In this document: piece after piece, positions 26,309 through 35,195 of the stretch
Position numbering within the stretch: the first letter of the stretch is position 1
How the letters are laid out: every line of letters begins with the position of its first letter
NCBI GenBank assembly: GCA_046154585.1
Contig: JBJXDX010000051.1
Location: forward strand, 26,402-90,401
From: CADEFX01 sp046154585
GTDB taxonomy: Bacteria > Pseudomonadota > Alphaproteobacteria > Rhizobiales > Hyphomicrobiaceae
Length of the DNA stretch: 64,000 nucleotides
Direction of reading: 5' to 3'
Program-made: the position numbers and the translations under genes
The notes under the pieces: model-generated
Told to the model about the DNA's origin: nothing
The model's database searches: none
Seen by the model: the letters and a program-made list of their open reading frames with translations, nothing else

Positions 26309-27055
26309 ATGACGGCGCTCCCCTCCTCTACCGGACAAAAGCTCGGTCTTGTCATCGACCTCGACACGTGCGTCGGGTGCCAAGCCTGCGCGACGAGCTG
26401 CAAGGAATGGAACACGGGCGGCTATTCCGCACCGCTAACGGACTCTGATCCTTACGGCAAGGATCCAGATGGTACCTGGCTCAATCGTGTCCACAGCTAC
26501 GACGTTGGCGAAGGTGCGACGAGCCGTACCGTGCACTTTCCGCGGTCGTGCCTGCATTGCGAAACGCCGGCATGCGTTACCGTTTGCCCGACGGGCGCCA
26601 GCTACAAGCGCGCCTCCGACGGCATCGTGCTGGTCGATCCCGACACCTGCATCGGCTGCAAGTTGTGCTCCTGGGCGTGCCCCTACGGCGCGCGAGAGTA
26701 CGACTACGCCGACGGCATCATGAAGAAATGCACGCTGTGCGTCGATCGCATCTATAACGAGCACCTCCCGCCGGAGGATCGCGTGCCTGCTTGCGTGCGC
26801 GCCTGCCCGACCGGCGCGCGCCACTTCGGCGATCTCGGCGATGCAGAGTCCGACGTTTCGAAGCTCGTGCGAGATCGGGGCGGCTACGACCTGCTTCCTG
26901 AGATGGGGTACAAACCGGTCAACAAGTACCTACCCCCGCGACCACGACGTGACGCAACGACGCTTCCCTGCGTGCCGGCGGACCCTGTTACATCATCCAG
27001 CAGCACGGCGATCGAGAGGCTCTTTGCCTTCGCCGACAAGATGCTCTCCCGCTGA
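26309..27055 (+). CDS. soeB: 4Fe-4S dicluster electron-transfer subunit, SoeB-like
   Basis: A 248-residue iron-sulfur protein with four ferredoxin-like Cys groups: CVGCQACATSC, CLHCETPACVTVCP, CIGCKLCSWACP and CTLCVDRI...PACVRACP. These hold four [4Fe-4S] clusters that pass electrons from the molybdenum subunit to the membrane anchor. The gene starts 16 bases after soeA. The C-terminal extension after residue 200 (KYLPPRPRRDATTL onward) is longer than in DmsB. It is very probably the electron-transfer subunit of the complex. Confidence 0.85.
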   Translation: MTALPSSTGQKLGLVIDLDTCVGCQACATSCKEWNTGGYSAPLTDSDPYGKDPDGTWLNRVHSYDVGEGATSRTVHFPRSCLHCETPACVTVCPTGASYKRASDGIVLVDPDTCIGCKLCSWACPYGAREYDYADGIMKKCTLCVDRIYNEHLPPEDRVPACVRACPTGARHFGDLGDAESDVSKLVRDRGGYDLLPEMGYKPVNKYLPPRPRRDATTLPCVPADPVTSSSSTAIERLFAFADKMLSR

Positions 27056-27059
27056 TCGC

Positions 27060-28007
27060 ATGCATCCCGCCTACTCCGTCATCATCTTCACGGTCACGTC
27101 CGGCGCGGGGTTCGGCCTGCTCATCTGGCTCGCAGCGCTGGCGCTGGCAGGTAAAGTCACGACAGCGCCCGCGTTGGGACTGGTGGGTCTTGGCCTTGCG
27201 TTCGCCCTGGTTGCAGCGGGGCTTATTTCGTCCACAGCTCATCTCGGACGGCCCGAGCGCGCCTGGCGAGCATTTTCGCAGTGGCGCACGTCATGGCTAT
27301 CGCGCGAAGGCGTTCTGGCCGTCGCGACATTCCTTCCGGCCAGTATTTTTGCGTTGTCGTGGGCGTTTTTCGGAGTGCGCGGGCCACTCTTCAACGCCGC
27401 GGGCGGTCTTGCCATCGCACTTGGCCTCGCGTCAGTCTACGCCACCGGCATGATCTACCAGTCGCTGACGACCATCCGAGCCTGGGCACATCCGCTGGTC
27501 GCATCCATCTATATCGTTCTGGCCGTGGCGACGGGAGGAACGCTGGCAGTTTTCGTGCTGCGCATGTTTGGAGAGGCACAGGAGGGCGTGGCGCAAGCGT
27601 CCATCGCGATCAATCTGCTCGCGGCGATCCTGAAATATGCATATTGGCGGGGCATCGACACTGAGCCGCGAACCCGTACGGCCGGTGACGCCACAGGCCT
27701 TGGACAATTCGGCACTGTGCGCGTCCTCGATCCGCCGCACACACAAGCCAACTTCGTCATGCGCGAGATGGGTTACGCGGTTGCGCGCAAGCACGCCAAA
27801 ATCTTGCGCATCATCGCGGTCAGTCTTGGTTTCGTCGTGCCGGCCGTGCTGACGGCAGTATCGTTGATGGTGCCGGTAGTCGGAACTCTGCTCCTTGCCG
27901 GACTTGCTGTGGCCAGCATGATCGTCGGCATTATGACGGAGCGGTGGCTGTTCTTCGCCGAAGCGCAGCACGTCGTGACGTTGTTTTACGGCGCGGCGCG
28001 CGCCTGA
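27060..28007 (+). CDS. soeC: DmsC-family membrane anchor subunit, SoeC-like
   Basis: A 315-residue membrane protein starting at ATG 27060, five bases after the soeB stop; the ATG at 26841 lies within soeB and is rejected. About eight hydrophobic helices are visible, beginning MHPAYSVIIFTVTSGAGFG, with STAHLGRPERAWRAF and SREG in the first loops, as in DmsC. The anchor binds the iron-sulfur subunit on the inner face of the membrane and exchanges electrons with quinone. Its presence as a DmsC-type rather than NrfD-type anchor supports SoeABC over polysulfide reductase. Confidence 0.82.
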   Translation: MHPAYSVIIFTVTSGAGFGLLIWLAALALAGKVTTAPALGLVGLGLAFALVAAGLISSTAHLGRPERAWRAFSQWRTSWLSREGVLAVATFLPASIFALSWAFFGVRGPLFNAAGGLAIALGLASVYATGMIYQSLTTIRAWAHPLVASIYIVLAVATGGTLAVFVLRMFGEAQEGVAQASIAINLLAAILKYAYWRGIDTEPRTRTAGDATGLGQFGTVRVLDPPHTQANFVMREMGYAVARKHAKILRIIAVSLGFVVPAVLTAVSLMVPVVGTLLLAGLAVASMIVGIMTERWLFFAEAQHVVTLFYGAARA

Positions 28008-28140
28008 ACTGCGTTAGTCGTCGTCGATAGGCCCCGACCGTTTACCCACTTCTGGCAGGGTCGATCCAGGCAACTGGAGACGGCCGGATCAGGGCATGGC
28101 GCACGGTATCCAGTTCCGGAGGGAGTAGACCTAAGTCTTC

Positions 28141-29637
28141 TTACGGCACCCATGTCGTCTCAGGCGCCTCCTCTGTGCCGCGCGGCGGAAAGACCACCGT
28201 CTTAGGGGCAGGCCTATACAGGTTGCTCACCTCCAGAAGTCGCATGACTTGAGCCATCTCGGTGACCTTTTCCAAGGTCTCCAGGCGCTCGAACAGGGGC
28301 GCGACCTGCTCACGCGGCAGCGCACGCGCTGCGCAATCGCTGAACTTGTCCCACAACTCGCTGCTGCTCATCGGATTGTCCCCGCCGCGTCCGACGAGAT
28401 TTTCAACCCGCCGTGACAGGCGCCGTCCGTCCTTGAGCGTCGCGATCACTTCGGCGCCCCATTGATCCTTGCTGTTATCCGGCATATCGGGATGCGGGCT
28501 CGCCTCGGTGATATCGAGCAACCGGGCGATCTGCGGCTCCAAATGCGCGTCGCCTTCGAAATCCTTGAGACGGACGGCGCCATCTTGAAGCGCGCGCGCG
28601 ACAGCATATTGGACACTGAACTTGGCTTCGAGCGGCGTCTGCGGATGCGGCGTGTTGGTGTGGCGCAGGCGCCGGCCGTGCGGCAGAACACGGATCTGCG
28701 TGACATCCGCTGCACGGATCGCTTCCTCGTTGCGCAGCTTGAGGGCCATGATGATGGCGGGGTGCGTGCTGCCGCAGCAGGGGAATTGCTTGAGCCCGAT
28801 TGACGACGCCTCTATTTCCCAGGGCTCGCCCCAGTTCTCGAACATCTTTTCGACGTCGTAGGTGCCCGGACCGTTGAAGACGTCGAGAAAGCCCTGATGA
28901 TGCTCAAACACGTCGTCGGCAGCTTCAAATCCACCCTCAGCGATGAGCGCGGCGAACAGGCCGTTTCGGCTGCAGTGGCCGATGTGAAGCGGTTTGGTCA
29001 TCGTACCGAAATTGGCCTTGAGGCCGCTGGCCAACGACGCGGCAATGGAAAGAGCCCTCGCCGTCCGCGCCGGATCTAGCTTCATCATATGACTTGCTGC
29101 AGCGGCGCCACCAAAGGCGCCAAGCGTCGACGTCGGATGCCAGCCTTTATCGTAGTGGTGAAAATTGACCGCTCGTGCCAGGCGGATCATCGTCTCGACG
29201 CCGATCACGTAGGCCGCAATGAGCGCCTCGCCGGTCGCGCCGCGCTCCTCGGCCAGGGCGAACAGTGTCGAAACCAGAGGCACTGAATGATGGCCACCCA
29301 GTGCTCCGCTGAAATCGTCATAGTCAAGCGCGTGGGACGCCGTGCCGTTGATCAGCGCCGCGTCAAGACCACTGGTACGCCGATCTGTGCCGAAGATGAG
29401 GCAGGGACCTGGCGGAGCAATGCCCGGCGTCTTGAGGAGAATCTGCGTGCATGGTTCCGGCACGCCGGCCAAGGTCACGCCTATCGTATCGAGGATGCAG
29501 GTCTTCGCCTGGGCAATGGAGGTCTTCGTCAGCTGACGCTTGTCGAACGCACAGACCTTGGCAGCAAGCCGCTGCACGATGGTTTCCGAGGAGGATGCCG
29601 CGTGCGGTACCTCGTTCGCCATAGAAGCCTGTGCCAT
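28141..29637 (-). CDS. MmgE/PrpD family protein
   Basis: A 498-residue MmgE/PrpD protein. The N-terminal all-helical domain carries SHALDYDDF and GVETMIRLARAVN, and the C-terminal domain starts after GTYDVEKMFENWGEPWE with the FPCCGSTHPAI stretch. The family includes 2-methylcitrate dehydratase (PrpD) and cis-aconitate decarboxylase, which act on tricarboxylic acids without iron-sulfur clusters. It follows the TcuA-like gene by 27 bases, so the pair may process one imported tricarboxylate. The exact reaction is unknown. It converges on soeC. Confidence 0.85.
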   Translation of the reverse strand: MAQASMANEVPHAASSSETIVQRLAAKVCAFDKRQLTKTSIAQAKTCILDTIGVTLAGVPEPCTQILLKTPGIAPPGPCLIFGTDRRTSGLDAALINGTASHALDYDDFSGALGGHHSVPLVSTLFALAEERGATGEALIAAYVIGVETMIRLARAVNFHHYDKGWHPTSTLGAFGGAAAASHMMKLDPARTARALSIAASLASGLKANFGTMTKPLHIGHCSRNGLFAALIAEGGFEAADDVFEHHQGFLDVFNGPGTYDVEKMFENWGEPWEIEASSIGLKQFPCCGSTHPAIIMALKLRNEEAIRAADVTQIRVLPHGRRLRHTNTPHPQTPLEAKFSVQYAVARALQDGAVRLKDFEGDAHLEPQIARLLDITEASPHPDMPDNSKDQWGAEVIATLKDGRRLSRRVENLVGRGGDNPMSSSELWDKFSDCAARALPREQVAPLFERLETLEKVTEMAQVMRLLEVSNLYRPAPKTVVFPPRGTEEAPETTWVP

Positions 29638-29664
29638 CGCGTGTCTCCTATCCCTTGTTCTTTC

Positions 29665-31164
29665 TCAAACCATGGTCGCAGCGTTACGTCCCGCGATCCG
29701 CCCGAACGTTGCGCCCGATACGAGACCAGTGCCGGCCGGGTAATTATCGTAGAATAGCCCACCCACCATCTCGCCGCAGCAGAACAGCCCCTTGATGGGT
29801 CGCCAGTCAGTGCCAACGACCTGAGCATTCTCGGTTGTCTTGAGTCCGCCAAAGGTAAATGTGATGCCTCCGGTCGTGCTGTACGCGTAGAACGGCGGCT
29901 TGTCGATGCGCAACGCCCAGTTGGTCTTTTCGAGCGTAAGCCCCTTGCTGGACAATCCGTCCTTCTTGGTGGGGTCGAAGCCTTCCTCGGGACTGCGGGC
30001 AGCGGCATTGTATTCGCGCATGGTCCTCAGCGCTTGCGCTTTGTCCTCGAAGTCGAGTTGCTCGATCAATGCTTCCAGCGTGTTGGCCGTGATCGGCTTG
30101 CTTGTCTGATAGCGTGGCTCCAGCAGATGGACGGTCTTGGAGTCGAAGATCTGCCAAGCCTTGGACCCGGGCTCGGCAAGGACGGCGCGGCCGAACTTCG
30201 CATAGGTGAAGAGCGCGCCGTCCTCACCTTCGTCGACGAAGCGATGGCCCTTGCGGTTGAGCATCACCGCATAGACGTAGCTGAGGCGGTTGCTGCGATC
30301 CGTGAGCTCACGCGGCGCGAAATCACCCCAATCCGCGCTGATGGGCGTTGCGTGGCAGCCGCTCCACTGACCCCAGGGCATGGCGCCGATGTTCATGGCC
30401 ATGCGCAGGCCGTCGCCTTGATTGTAGGGCGTGCCGCGCACTTTTGCCGAGCCAACCAGCGCGCCGATGTGTTGCGTGCGCATCTGCACGTTGGCTTCGA
30501 ACCCGCCGCAGCCGAGGACGACCGATTTCGCATTCAGCGTTGAAATGCCATCGTCGTCACGAACCTTGACGCCATTCACCCGGCCATCACCGCCGACCAG
30601 AAGCTCAAGCGCTGCTGTGCCATAGCGCACCTCGATGCCGAGCCGCTCTACAGTCGAGAACCAGCTGCGCGACAAGCCCACGCCTTCATGCGCGGCGCGC
30701 ACAACGAGGCCGCGCGCCCAGACCATGACGTTGCCCTTTTTCACCGCGGACAGCGTCGTCGCCGGCTCCATCTTTATGGCTCCGCTGTCCTTCATCCATT
30801 TGACCGTCTCCTGAGACTTCGCAACCAGGAGCTTGGACAGAACAGGATCCGTGCGCCCGTTGGTGACGCGCATCAGATCACCGTGGAAGTCGTCCTGCGT
30901 GTAGGGTGAGATGCCATCATAGAAATTCTCGTATTCATCTTCGACGCCAGGCAGAAGCGGACCGATCTCACGCGGATCGTCGAAAGCGAAACGCAGCACC
31001 CCTCCGCTCCAGTGTGTGTTGCCGCCGCGCATTTCCCGCGGTGCCTTCTCTAGAACAACGATGCGCTTGGCGCCGTTCTCGCTCGCAGACACTGCTGCGG
31101 CGAGCGCGGCATTGCCGGCGCCGACCACGATCACATCGTACGTTTGCGCCTGTTGGTCGGCCAT
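29665..31164 (-). CDS. FAD-dependent tricarballylate dehydrogenase-like flavoprotein (TcuA family)
   Basis: A 499-residue flavoprotein of the fumarate reductase/succinate dehydrogenase family. ATG 31164 (MADQQAQTYD) is preferred to GTG 31173, since GAGAGGGG is at proper distance only for the former. It has the FAD motif DVIVVGAGNAALAAA, GGNTHWSGG and the C-terminal FCCGEMVGG with NYPAGTGL. Best fit is TcuA, which oxidises tricarballylate to cis-aconitate. TcuB, the usual electron-transfer partner, is absent. It lies behind a GntR-type operator at 31239-31253 and ahead of the PrpD-like gene. Confidence 0.78.
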   Translation of the reverse strand: MADQQAQTYDVIVVGAGNAALAAAVSASENGAKRIVVLEKAPREMRGGNTHWSGGVLRFAFDDPREIGPLLPGVEDEYENFYDGISPYTQDDFHGDLMRVTNGRTDPVLSKLLVAKSQETVKWMKDSGAIKMEPATTLSAVKKGNVMVWARGLVVRAAHEGVGLSRSWFSTVERLGIEVRYGTAALELLVGGDGRVNGVKVRDDDGISTLNAKSVVLGCGGFEANVQMRTQHIGALVGSAKVRGTPYNQGDGLRMAMNIGAMPWGQWSGCHATPISADWGDFAPRELTDRSNRLSYVYAVMLNRKGHRFVDEGEDGALFTYAKFGRAVLAEPGSKAWQIFDSKTVHLLEPRYQTSKPITANTLEALIEQLDFEDKAQALRTMREYNAAARSPEEGFDPTKKDGLSSKGLTLEKTNWALRIDKPPFYAYSTTGGITFTFGGLKTTENAQVVGTDWRPIKGLFCCGEMVGGLFYDNYPAGTGLVSGATFGRIAGRNAATMV

Positions 31165-31238
31165 CGGCGTCACCCCTCTCTTTGACCAGTGCTGAGCGAT
31201 CCGGCGATGGTCCCGGCTACGCGTCTTCTCACTCTATA

Positions 31239-31253
31239 CGGCTGTATACAATG
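31239..31253. promoter_or_regulatory. GntR-type operator before the TcuA-like gene
   Basis: The minus strand reads CATTGTATACAGCCG here, with the palindromic core TGTATACA at 31243-31250. It matches 13 of 15 bases of the site at 35997-36011 ahead of the GntR gene. Centre about 80 bases before the TcuA-like start, inside the 126-base gap after the ATPase gene. FadR/GntR-type regulators bind short palindromes of this kind. Confidence 0.6.
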
Positions 31254-31289
31254 AAATGCAAGCAAACGCACGCCGCGTTCCAGGTGACG

Positions 31290-32375
31290 TCAGATCGTTG
31301 GATCGGCAGGTCGCGCCACGAGACGGCAGGTGTCGGGGCGAATGCGCAAGGTCACCGCTGCGCCGACGTCGAAATCGCGCCTGGAGTGAACCTTGACCTT
31401 GGCCCCAGCCGCATCGATGACGTACTCCGTATACGCGCCGAGGTAGTGACTTTCGCGGATCGTACCGGGCAGGCTACGCCCGCGGTCCGCGCCCGGGCTG
31501 TTGCCATCGACAATCTCAATATCCTCTGGACGCAGCATGGCCTGGTAGCTGCCACTGCCATTGGCGCCCACATCGGTCACATCGAGGAACGTGCCATCTG
31601 GCATCTTCCAGCCGTTCGCGCTCTCGCCTCGCGACACGTCGATGAAGCTGGCGCGGCCGACGAAATCGGCCACGAAATGGTTGACCGGACTGCGGTAGAG
31701 CTCTTTGGGCGTGCCGACCTGCTCGATCCTGCCCTTGTCCATGACGATCACCCGATCCGACATGGACAGAGCCTCCTCCTGATCGTGCGTGACGTAGACG
31801 GCAGCCACGCCGAGCTCGCGCTGGAGCCGGCGGATCTCGGTGCGTGTGCCCTCGCGCAGCTTTGCATCGAGATTGGAGAGAGGCTCATCGAACAGGAGAA
31901 CCTTGGGTCGCCCGACGATGGCACGGGCGAGCGCCACGCGCTGCTGCTGCCCACCGGACAACTGCGATGGGTGGCGACCCCTGAGCGCTCCGAGACCGAC
32001 GATCGCCAGTGCTTCCTCCACCTGCCGACTCACATCCGCCGCGGGCAGATTCCGAACAGAAAGTGGAAAGCCAACGTTGTCCGCCACGGTCATGTGCGGC
32101 CAGATGGCGTAGCTTTGGAACACCATGCCGATCTGGCGCTCGTGTACCGGCACAAGCGCACCCTCGTCCGGCGCCGAGACTGTGGTGTCACCGATGCGGA
32201 TAACCCCTGCATTGGCATCCTCGAGACCGGCAATGCAGCGAAGCGTCGTCGTCTTGCCGCAGCCGGATGGACCGAGAAGGCTGACGAATTCACCGCGCGC
32301 CACCTCGAACGAAATGCCGTGCACGACCGTGTGCACATCAAATCGCTTGACGAGGTTTTGGACCGAAATGCTCAT
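31290..32375 (-). CDS. ABC transporter ATP-binding protein (PotA/FbpC family)
   Basis: A 361-residue ATPase of the carbohydrate/spermidine/iron import class. Walker A is GPSGCGKTTT, signature LSGGQQQRVALARAI, Walker B VLLFDEPLSNLD and the switch His in YVTHDQEEAL. After residue 240 a TOBE-type regulatory domain follows (GSYQAMLRPEDIEIV). It is the last transporter gene of the run receptor, permease, ATPase, 15 bases after the permease stop. It powers import through the fused permease. Confidence 0.88.
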   Translation of the reverse strand: MSISVQNLVKRFDVHTVVHGISFEVARGEFVSLLGPSGCGKTTTLRCIAGLEDANAGVIRIGDTTVSAPDEGALVPVHERQIGMVFQSYAIWPHMTVADNVGFPLSVRNLPAADVSRQVEEALAIVGLGALRGRHPSQLSGGQQQRVALARAIVGRPKVLLFDEPLSNLDAKLREGTRTEIRRLQRELGVAAVYVTHDQEEALSMSDRVIVMDKGRIEQVGTPKELYRSPVNHFVADFVGRASFIDVSRGESANGWKMPDGTFLDVTDVGANGSGSYQAMLRPEDIEIVDGNSPGADRGRSLPGTIRESHYLGAYTEYVIDAAGAKVKVHSRRDFDVGAAVTLRIRPDTCRLVARPADPTI

Positions 32376-32390
32376 AGAGTCTCCTTGCGC

Positions 32391-34118
32391 TCAACCGCGC
32401 CGCGCAGCCGGCAGCAGCCAAGTGATCAGCGCCATAGCGACGAAGATGATGAGGGTGGCGACCACGGCAAGGGCACTCGCCTGGCCCCAATTGGCCTGCT
32501 CGAAAAACGACCATATAGAGATCGATATAACGGCCGTAGATGCTGAATAGAGAAGGATGGCTGAAGAGATCTCGCGGAAGAACGCCATGAACAGGAGGAA
32601 ATAGGCACCCTGCACGGATGGAAATATCAGCGGAAGCAGCACTTTCCGAACGCCTTGGATGCGCGTCGCGCCACTGACCCAGGCCGCTTCCTCCAGGCTC
32701 TTGTCGATCTGCACCATCTGCCCACCGATGGTCTCGGTCGCGTACGGCAGGAAGCGGGTGACGAACGCGACGATGATGATCGCGAGCGTGCCGTAGAGCG
32801 GCAGTGGCAGGTAGGCATAGGCCCAGAGCAGGCCGAGGCCCAGAACGATACCTGGCACGCCAAACGGCAGACTGACGAAGAAATCCAACGCCCGATGGCC
32901 ACGGGGCTGCACGCGAAGCGTGAAATAGGCGCAGAGAATGCCAAGAGCGACGCCGATCGCGGCGCCGATTCCGGACACCATCAGCGTGTTCCAGAAACTT
33001 CTGACGGTCGAAGCGCTCTCCAGCATGTAGGTGTAGTTCCTGATGGTGTACATGCCGGCAAGTGGATTGGCAGTGAACCATTTCAGGACCGAGGTGTAGA
33101 TGAGGATCGCCATCGGCAGAATGAGACCGAGAAACGCGAATCCGAAGCAGAGGACGTAAGCTGCCCACTTCCACCGGCCGAGAGGGATCGGCTTCAGCCG
33201 TCCGGCCTTGCCGGTCACCGTGACGAGCCGCCCGGCCCGCGACACGCGGCGCTGTGCCCAAATGGCGGCACCGGTCATGGCGCTCAGCGCAATGCCGATC
33301 GCAGAAGCAAGTCCGTAGTCGGTCGGCGAAAAACGCACGAGCAGATAGAGCTGCGTCGCCAGCATGTTGACCTGACCAGGGATGCCGATCAGCGCCGGAA
33401 TGGCAAACTGCTCGATAGTGATAATGAACGTCAGAATGAAGCTGGAGATCAGGGAGTAGCTGAGCAACGGCAACGTGACGCGCGTGATGACCACGCGCGG
33501 CTTGGCACCCGCTGTGCGCGCGGCCTCCTCGTAGATGCCATCCATGCCGATGATCGGACCGCGCATCGTTAGATAGACGAACGGTACTTGATGCAGCACC
33601 ATAATCAGGATGATGCCCATTGCCGTATAGATATCGACGCGCAGCCAGGGCATTCCCAAGGTGTCGTCAACGACCGCATTGATGATGCCGCCGGGTGCTC
33701 CAATGATGATCCAGGCCATCGCCAAGATGAAGGATGGAAAGTAGAAGGCCAACCCGACGAGCGCGGATACGAGCTTCCCGTACTTGAAGTCTGTGCGATG
33801 CACGAGCAGGGCAATTGCCGTGCCGATCACGATGCACAGAGCAGACGAGAGAAGTCCGATCCAGAGGGTCGTCCCAATCGTCCTCAGCACGCCGCTGGAG
33901 GCAAGACCGGCATAGTTGTTGAGCGTCCATTCGCCCGGAAGACCAGGTGCGGCTGTGCGGAAGCTGCCGTAAACAAGCGCGATGATCGGGATCATCACCA
34001 TCGCCACGACGAGGGCGAAGACCACGGCATAGGTGATATCGAAGGCCCAGTTGCCTGAGCGCCGGCCCTCGATCTGCCCCGCGGAAAGATCGCTCAAACG
34101 CGCCGTCTGTTCGGACAT
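32391..34118 (-). CDS. ABC transporter permease, fused two-domain (FbpB/2-aminoethylphosphonate or iron type)
   Basis: A 575-residue permease made of two tandem BPD domains with about twelve membrane segments. Each half carries an EAA coupling loop: EEAARTAGAKPRVV near residue 195 and EEAAWVSGATRIQG near residue 475. Such single-chain permeases serve FbpABC-type ferric and 2-aminoethylphosphonate-type importers. Here the regulon includes tricarboxylate-type enzymes, so the cargo may be an organic acid or a metal-organic acid complex. The gene is 27 bases after the receptor stop. Confidence 0.87.
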   Translation of the reverse strand: MSEQTARLSDLSAGQIEGRRSGNWAFDITYAVVFALVVAMVMIPIIALVYGSFRTAAPGLPGEWTLNNYAGLASSGVLRTIGTTLWIGLLSSALCIVIGTAIALLVHRTDFKYGKLVSALVGLAFYFPSFILAMAWIIIGAPGGIINAVVDDTLGMPWLRVDIYTAMGIILIMVLHQVPFVYLTMRGPIIGMDGIYEEAARTAGAKPRVVITRVTLPLLSYSLISSFILTFIITIEQFAIPALIGIPGQVNMLATQLYLLVRFSPTDYGLASAIGIALSAMTGAAIWAQRRVSRAGRLVTVTGKAGRLKPIPLGRWKWAAYVLCFGFAFLGLILPMAILIYTSVLKWFTANPLAGMYTIRNYTYMLESASTVRSFWNTLMVSGIGAAIGVALGILCAYFTLRVQPRGHRALDFFVSLPFGVPGIVLGLGLLWAYAYLPLPLYGTLAIIIVAFVTRFLPYATETIGGQMVQIDKSLEEAAWVSGATRIQGVRKVLLPLIFPSVQGAYFLLFMAFFREISSAILLYSASTAVISISIWSFFEQANWGQASALAVVATLIIFVAMALITWLLPAARRG

Positions 34119-34145
34119 GTTATCCCTGCGTCAACGGGAGTGACG

Positions 34146-35195
34146 TCAGCGGACGCCGAACACCGTGCGCCATTCATTGACGATCTTGGCCTGCCGCGCC
34201 GATGTGAGGATTTTCTCGCCGTCGACGACATTGGCGATCTGGGAGGTCGCCGGCAGCTTGCTGAGCGGCGGCGCCCCGTTGCGGGTCACTGACAAACCGC
34301 AATACTGCTGCAGTGCTTCCTGGCCTTCCTTCGTCATCAGCCAGTTCATGAAGACACGCGCGGCATTGGGATGCGGTGCCTTTGCGGCCACGAACGCCTT
34401 GTTGGCCGAGAGCGTCGTCCCGCTCGCGGGATAGACGAAACCTACAGGAGCCCCGTCCTCAAGCAGTGGATTGAGCGGCAAATCCGTCAGCTCTGCGATG
34501 CGGACATCGCCACGTACCACTGCTTGAATGATACCTCCGGAGCCTTCGAAGAACCGCACCTCGTTGGCTTTCAGCTTCTCGGCAGCGTTGGCAATGCCTT
34601 TGTCCTCCCAGAACGCAACGATCTGCTGGATGGAAACCGAGCGCCAAGGCGGATTCATGCCGACCTTACCCTTCCATTTCGCATCAAACAGGTCCGTCCA
34701 CTCCTTCGGCTCGTCGGCCGGCTTCACAAGAGTCTTGTTCCAGATGATCGCCTCGCGGGCGTACTGCAGGGTGAAGAGCTTGTTTCCCTCGTTAATCGCC
34801 GGCGGGAAATTCGATAGTTCGGGCGGCGTCCATTCGGCCATCCAACCTGCCTTCAGGCCGGTAACGATGCGCTCGTCGGGAAACGTGATGAGAACGTCGG
34901 CAAGGTGCCGGCCGGCAGTGAACTCCGTTTGGAAGCGCTCGATGAGCGGGTTGCTGCCGAGACGGATTTGCTCCGGCTGAATGCCGGGAACCGCGGCCCG
35001 AAACTTCGCGAGCAGCGGCTCAATGCCGTTAGGCTGGAGATTGTTGTAGAAGACGATTTTGCCTTCCTTCTTGGCCGCGGCGACGGTCTCGTCCCAGGTC
35101 TGCGCCGACGCATGCAGCGAAGCCAGCACGCCTGCGAGCGCGATTGCGCTCGCCAGAGCAGCAAGGCGGACAAGCATCGATTGTTGTCGTGTCAT
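34146..35195 (-). CDS. ABC transporter extracellular substrate-binding protein (iron/organophosphonate class)
   Basis: A 349-residue receptor of binding-protein class SBP_bac family 13/6. The N-terminus MTRQQSMLVRLAALASAIA is a Sec signal, with cleavage near HASAQTWDE. The mature chain starts ETVAAAKKEGKIVFYNNLQ and includes FPDERIVTGLKAGWM, a pattern of FbpA-like receptors. The tyrosine cluster needed for direct ferric binding was not evident. It overlaps the GntR stop by one base and has AAAGGAGAG as a strong ribosome-binding site within that gene. Confidence 0.85.
   Translation of the reverse strand: MTRQQSMLVRLAALASAIALAGVLASLHASAQTWDETVAAAKKEGKIVFYNNLQPNGIEPLLAKFRAAVPGIQPEQIRLGSNPLIERFQTEFTAGRHLADVLITFPDERIVTGLKAGWMAEWTPPELSNFPPAINEGNKLFTLQYAREAIIWNKTLVKPADEPKEWTDLFDAKWKGKVGMNPPWRSVSIQQIVAFWEDKGIANAAEKLKANEVRFFEGSGGIIQAVVRGDVRIAELTDLPLNPLLEDGAPVGFVYPASGTTLSANKAFVAAKAPHPNAARVFMNWLMTKEGQEALQQYCGLSVTRNGAPPLSKLPATSQIANVVDGEKILTSARQAKIVNEWRTVFGVR

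Noticed and set aside
23366..28007. Polysulfide/thiosulfate reductase (PsrABC/PhsABC) for the molybdoenzyme genes
   Set aside because: No Tat signal on the large subunit, and the anchor is of DmsC type rather than NrfD type, which favours SoeABC. Phylogeny would be needed to close this.
30906..32546. Plus-strand frame of 546 codons over the TcuA-like and ATPase genes
   Set aside because: It crosses two intact minus-strand genes and a promoter and has no domain.
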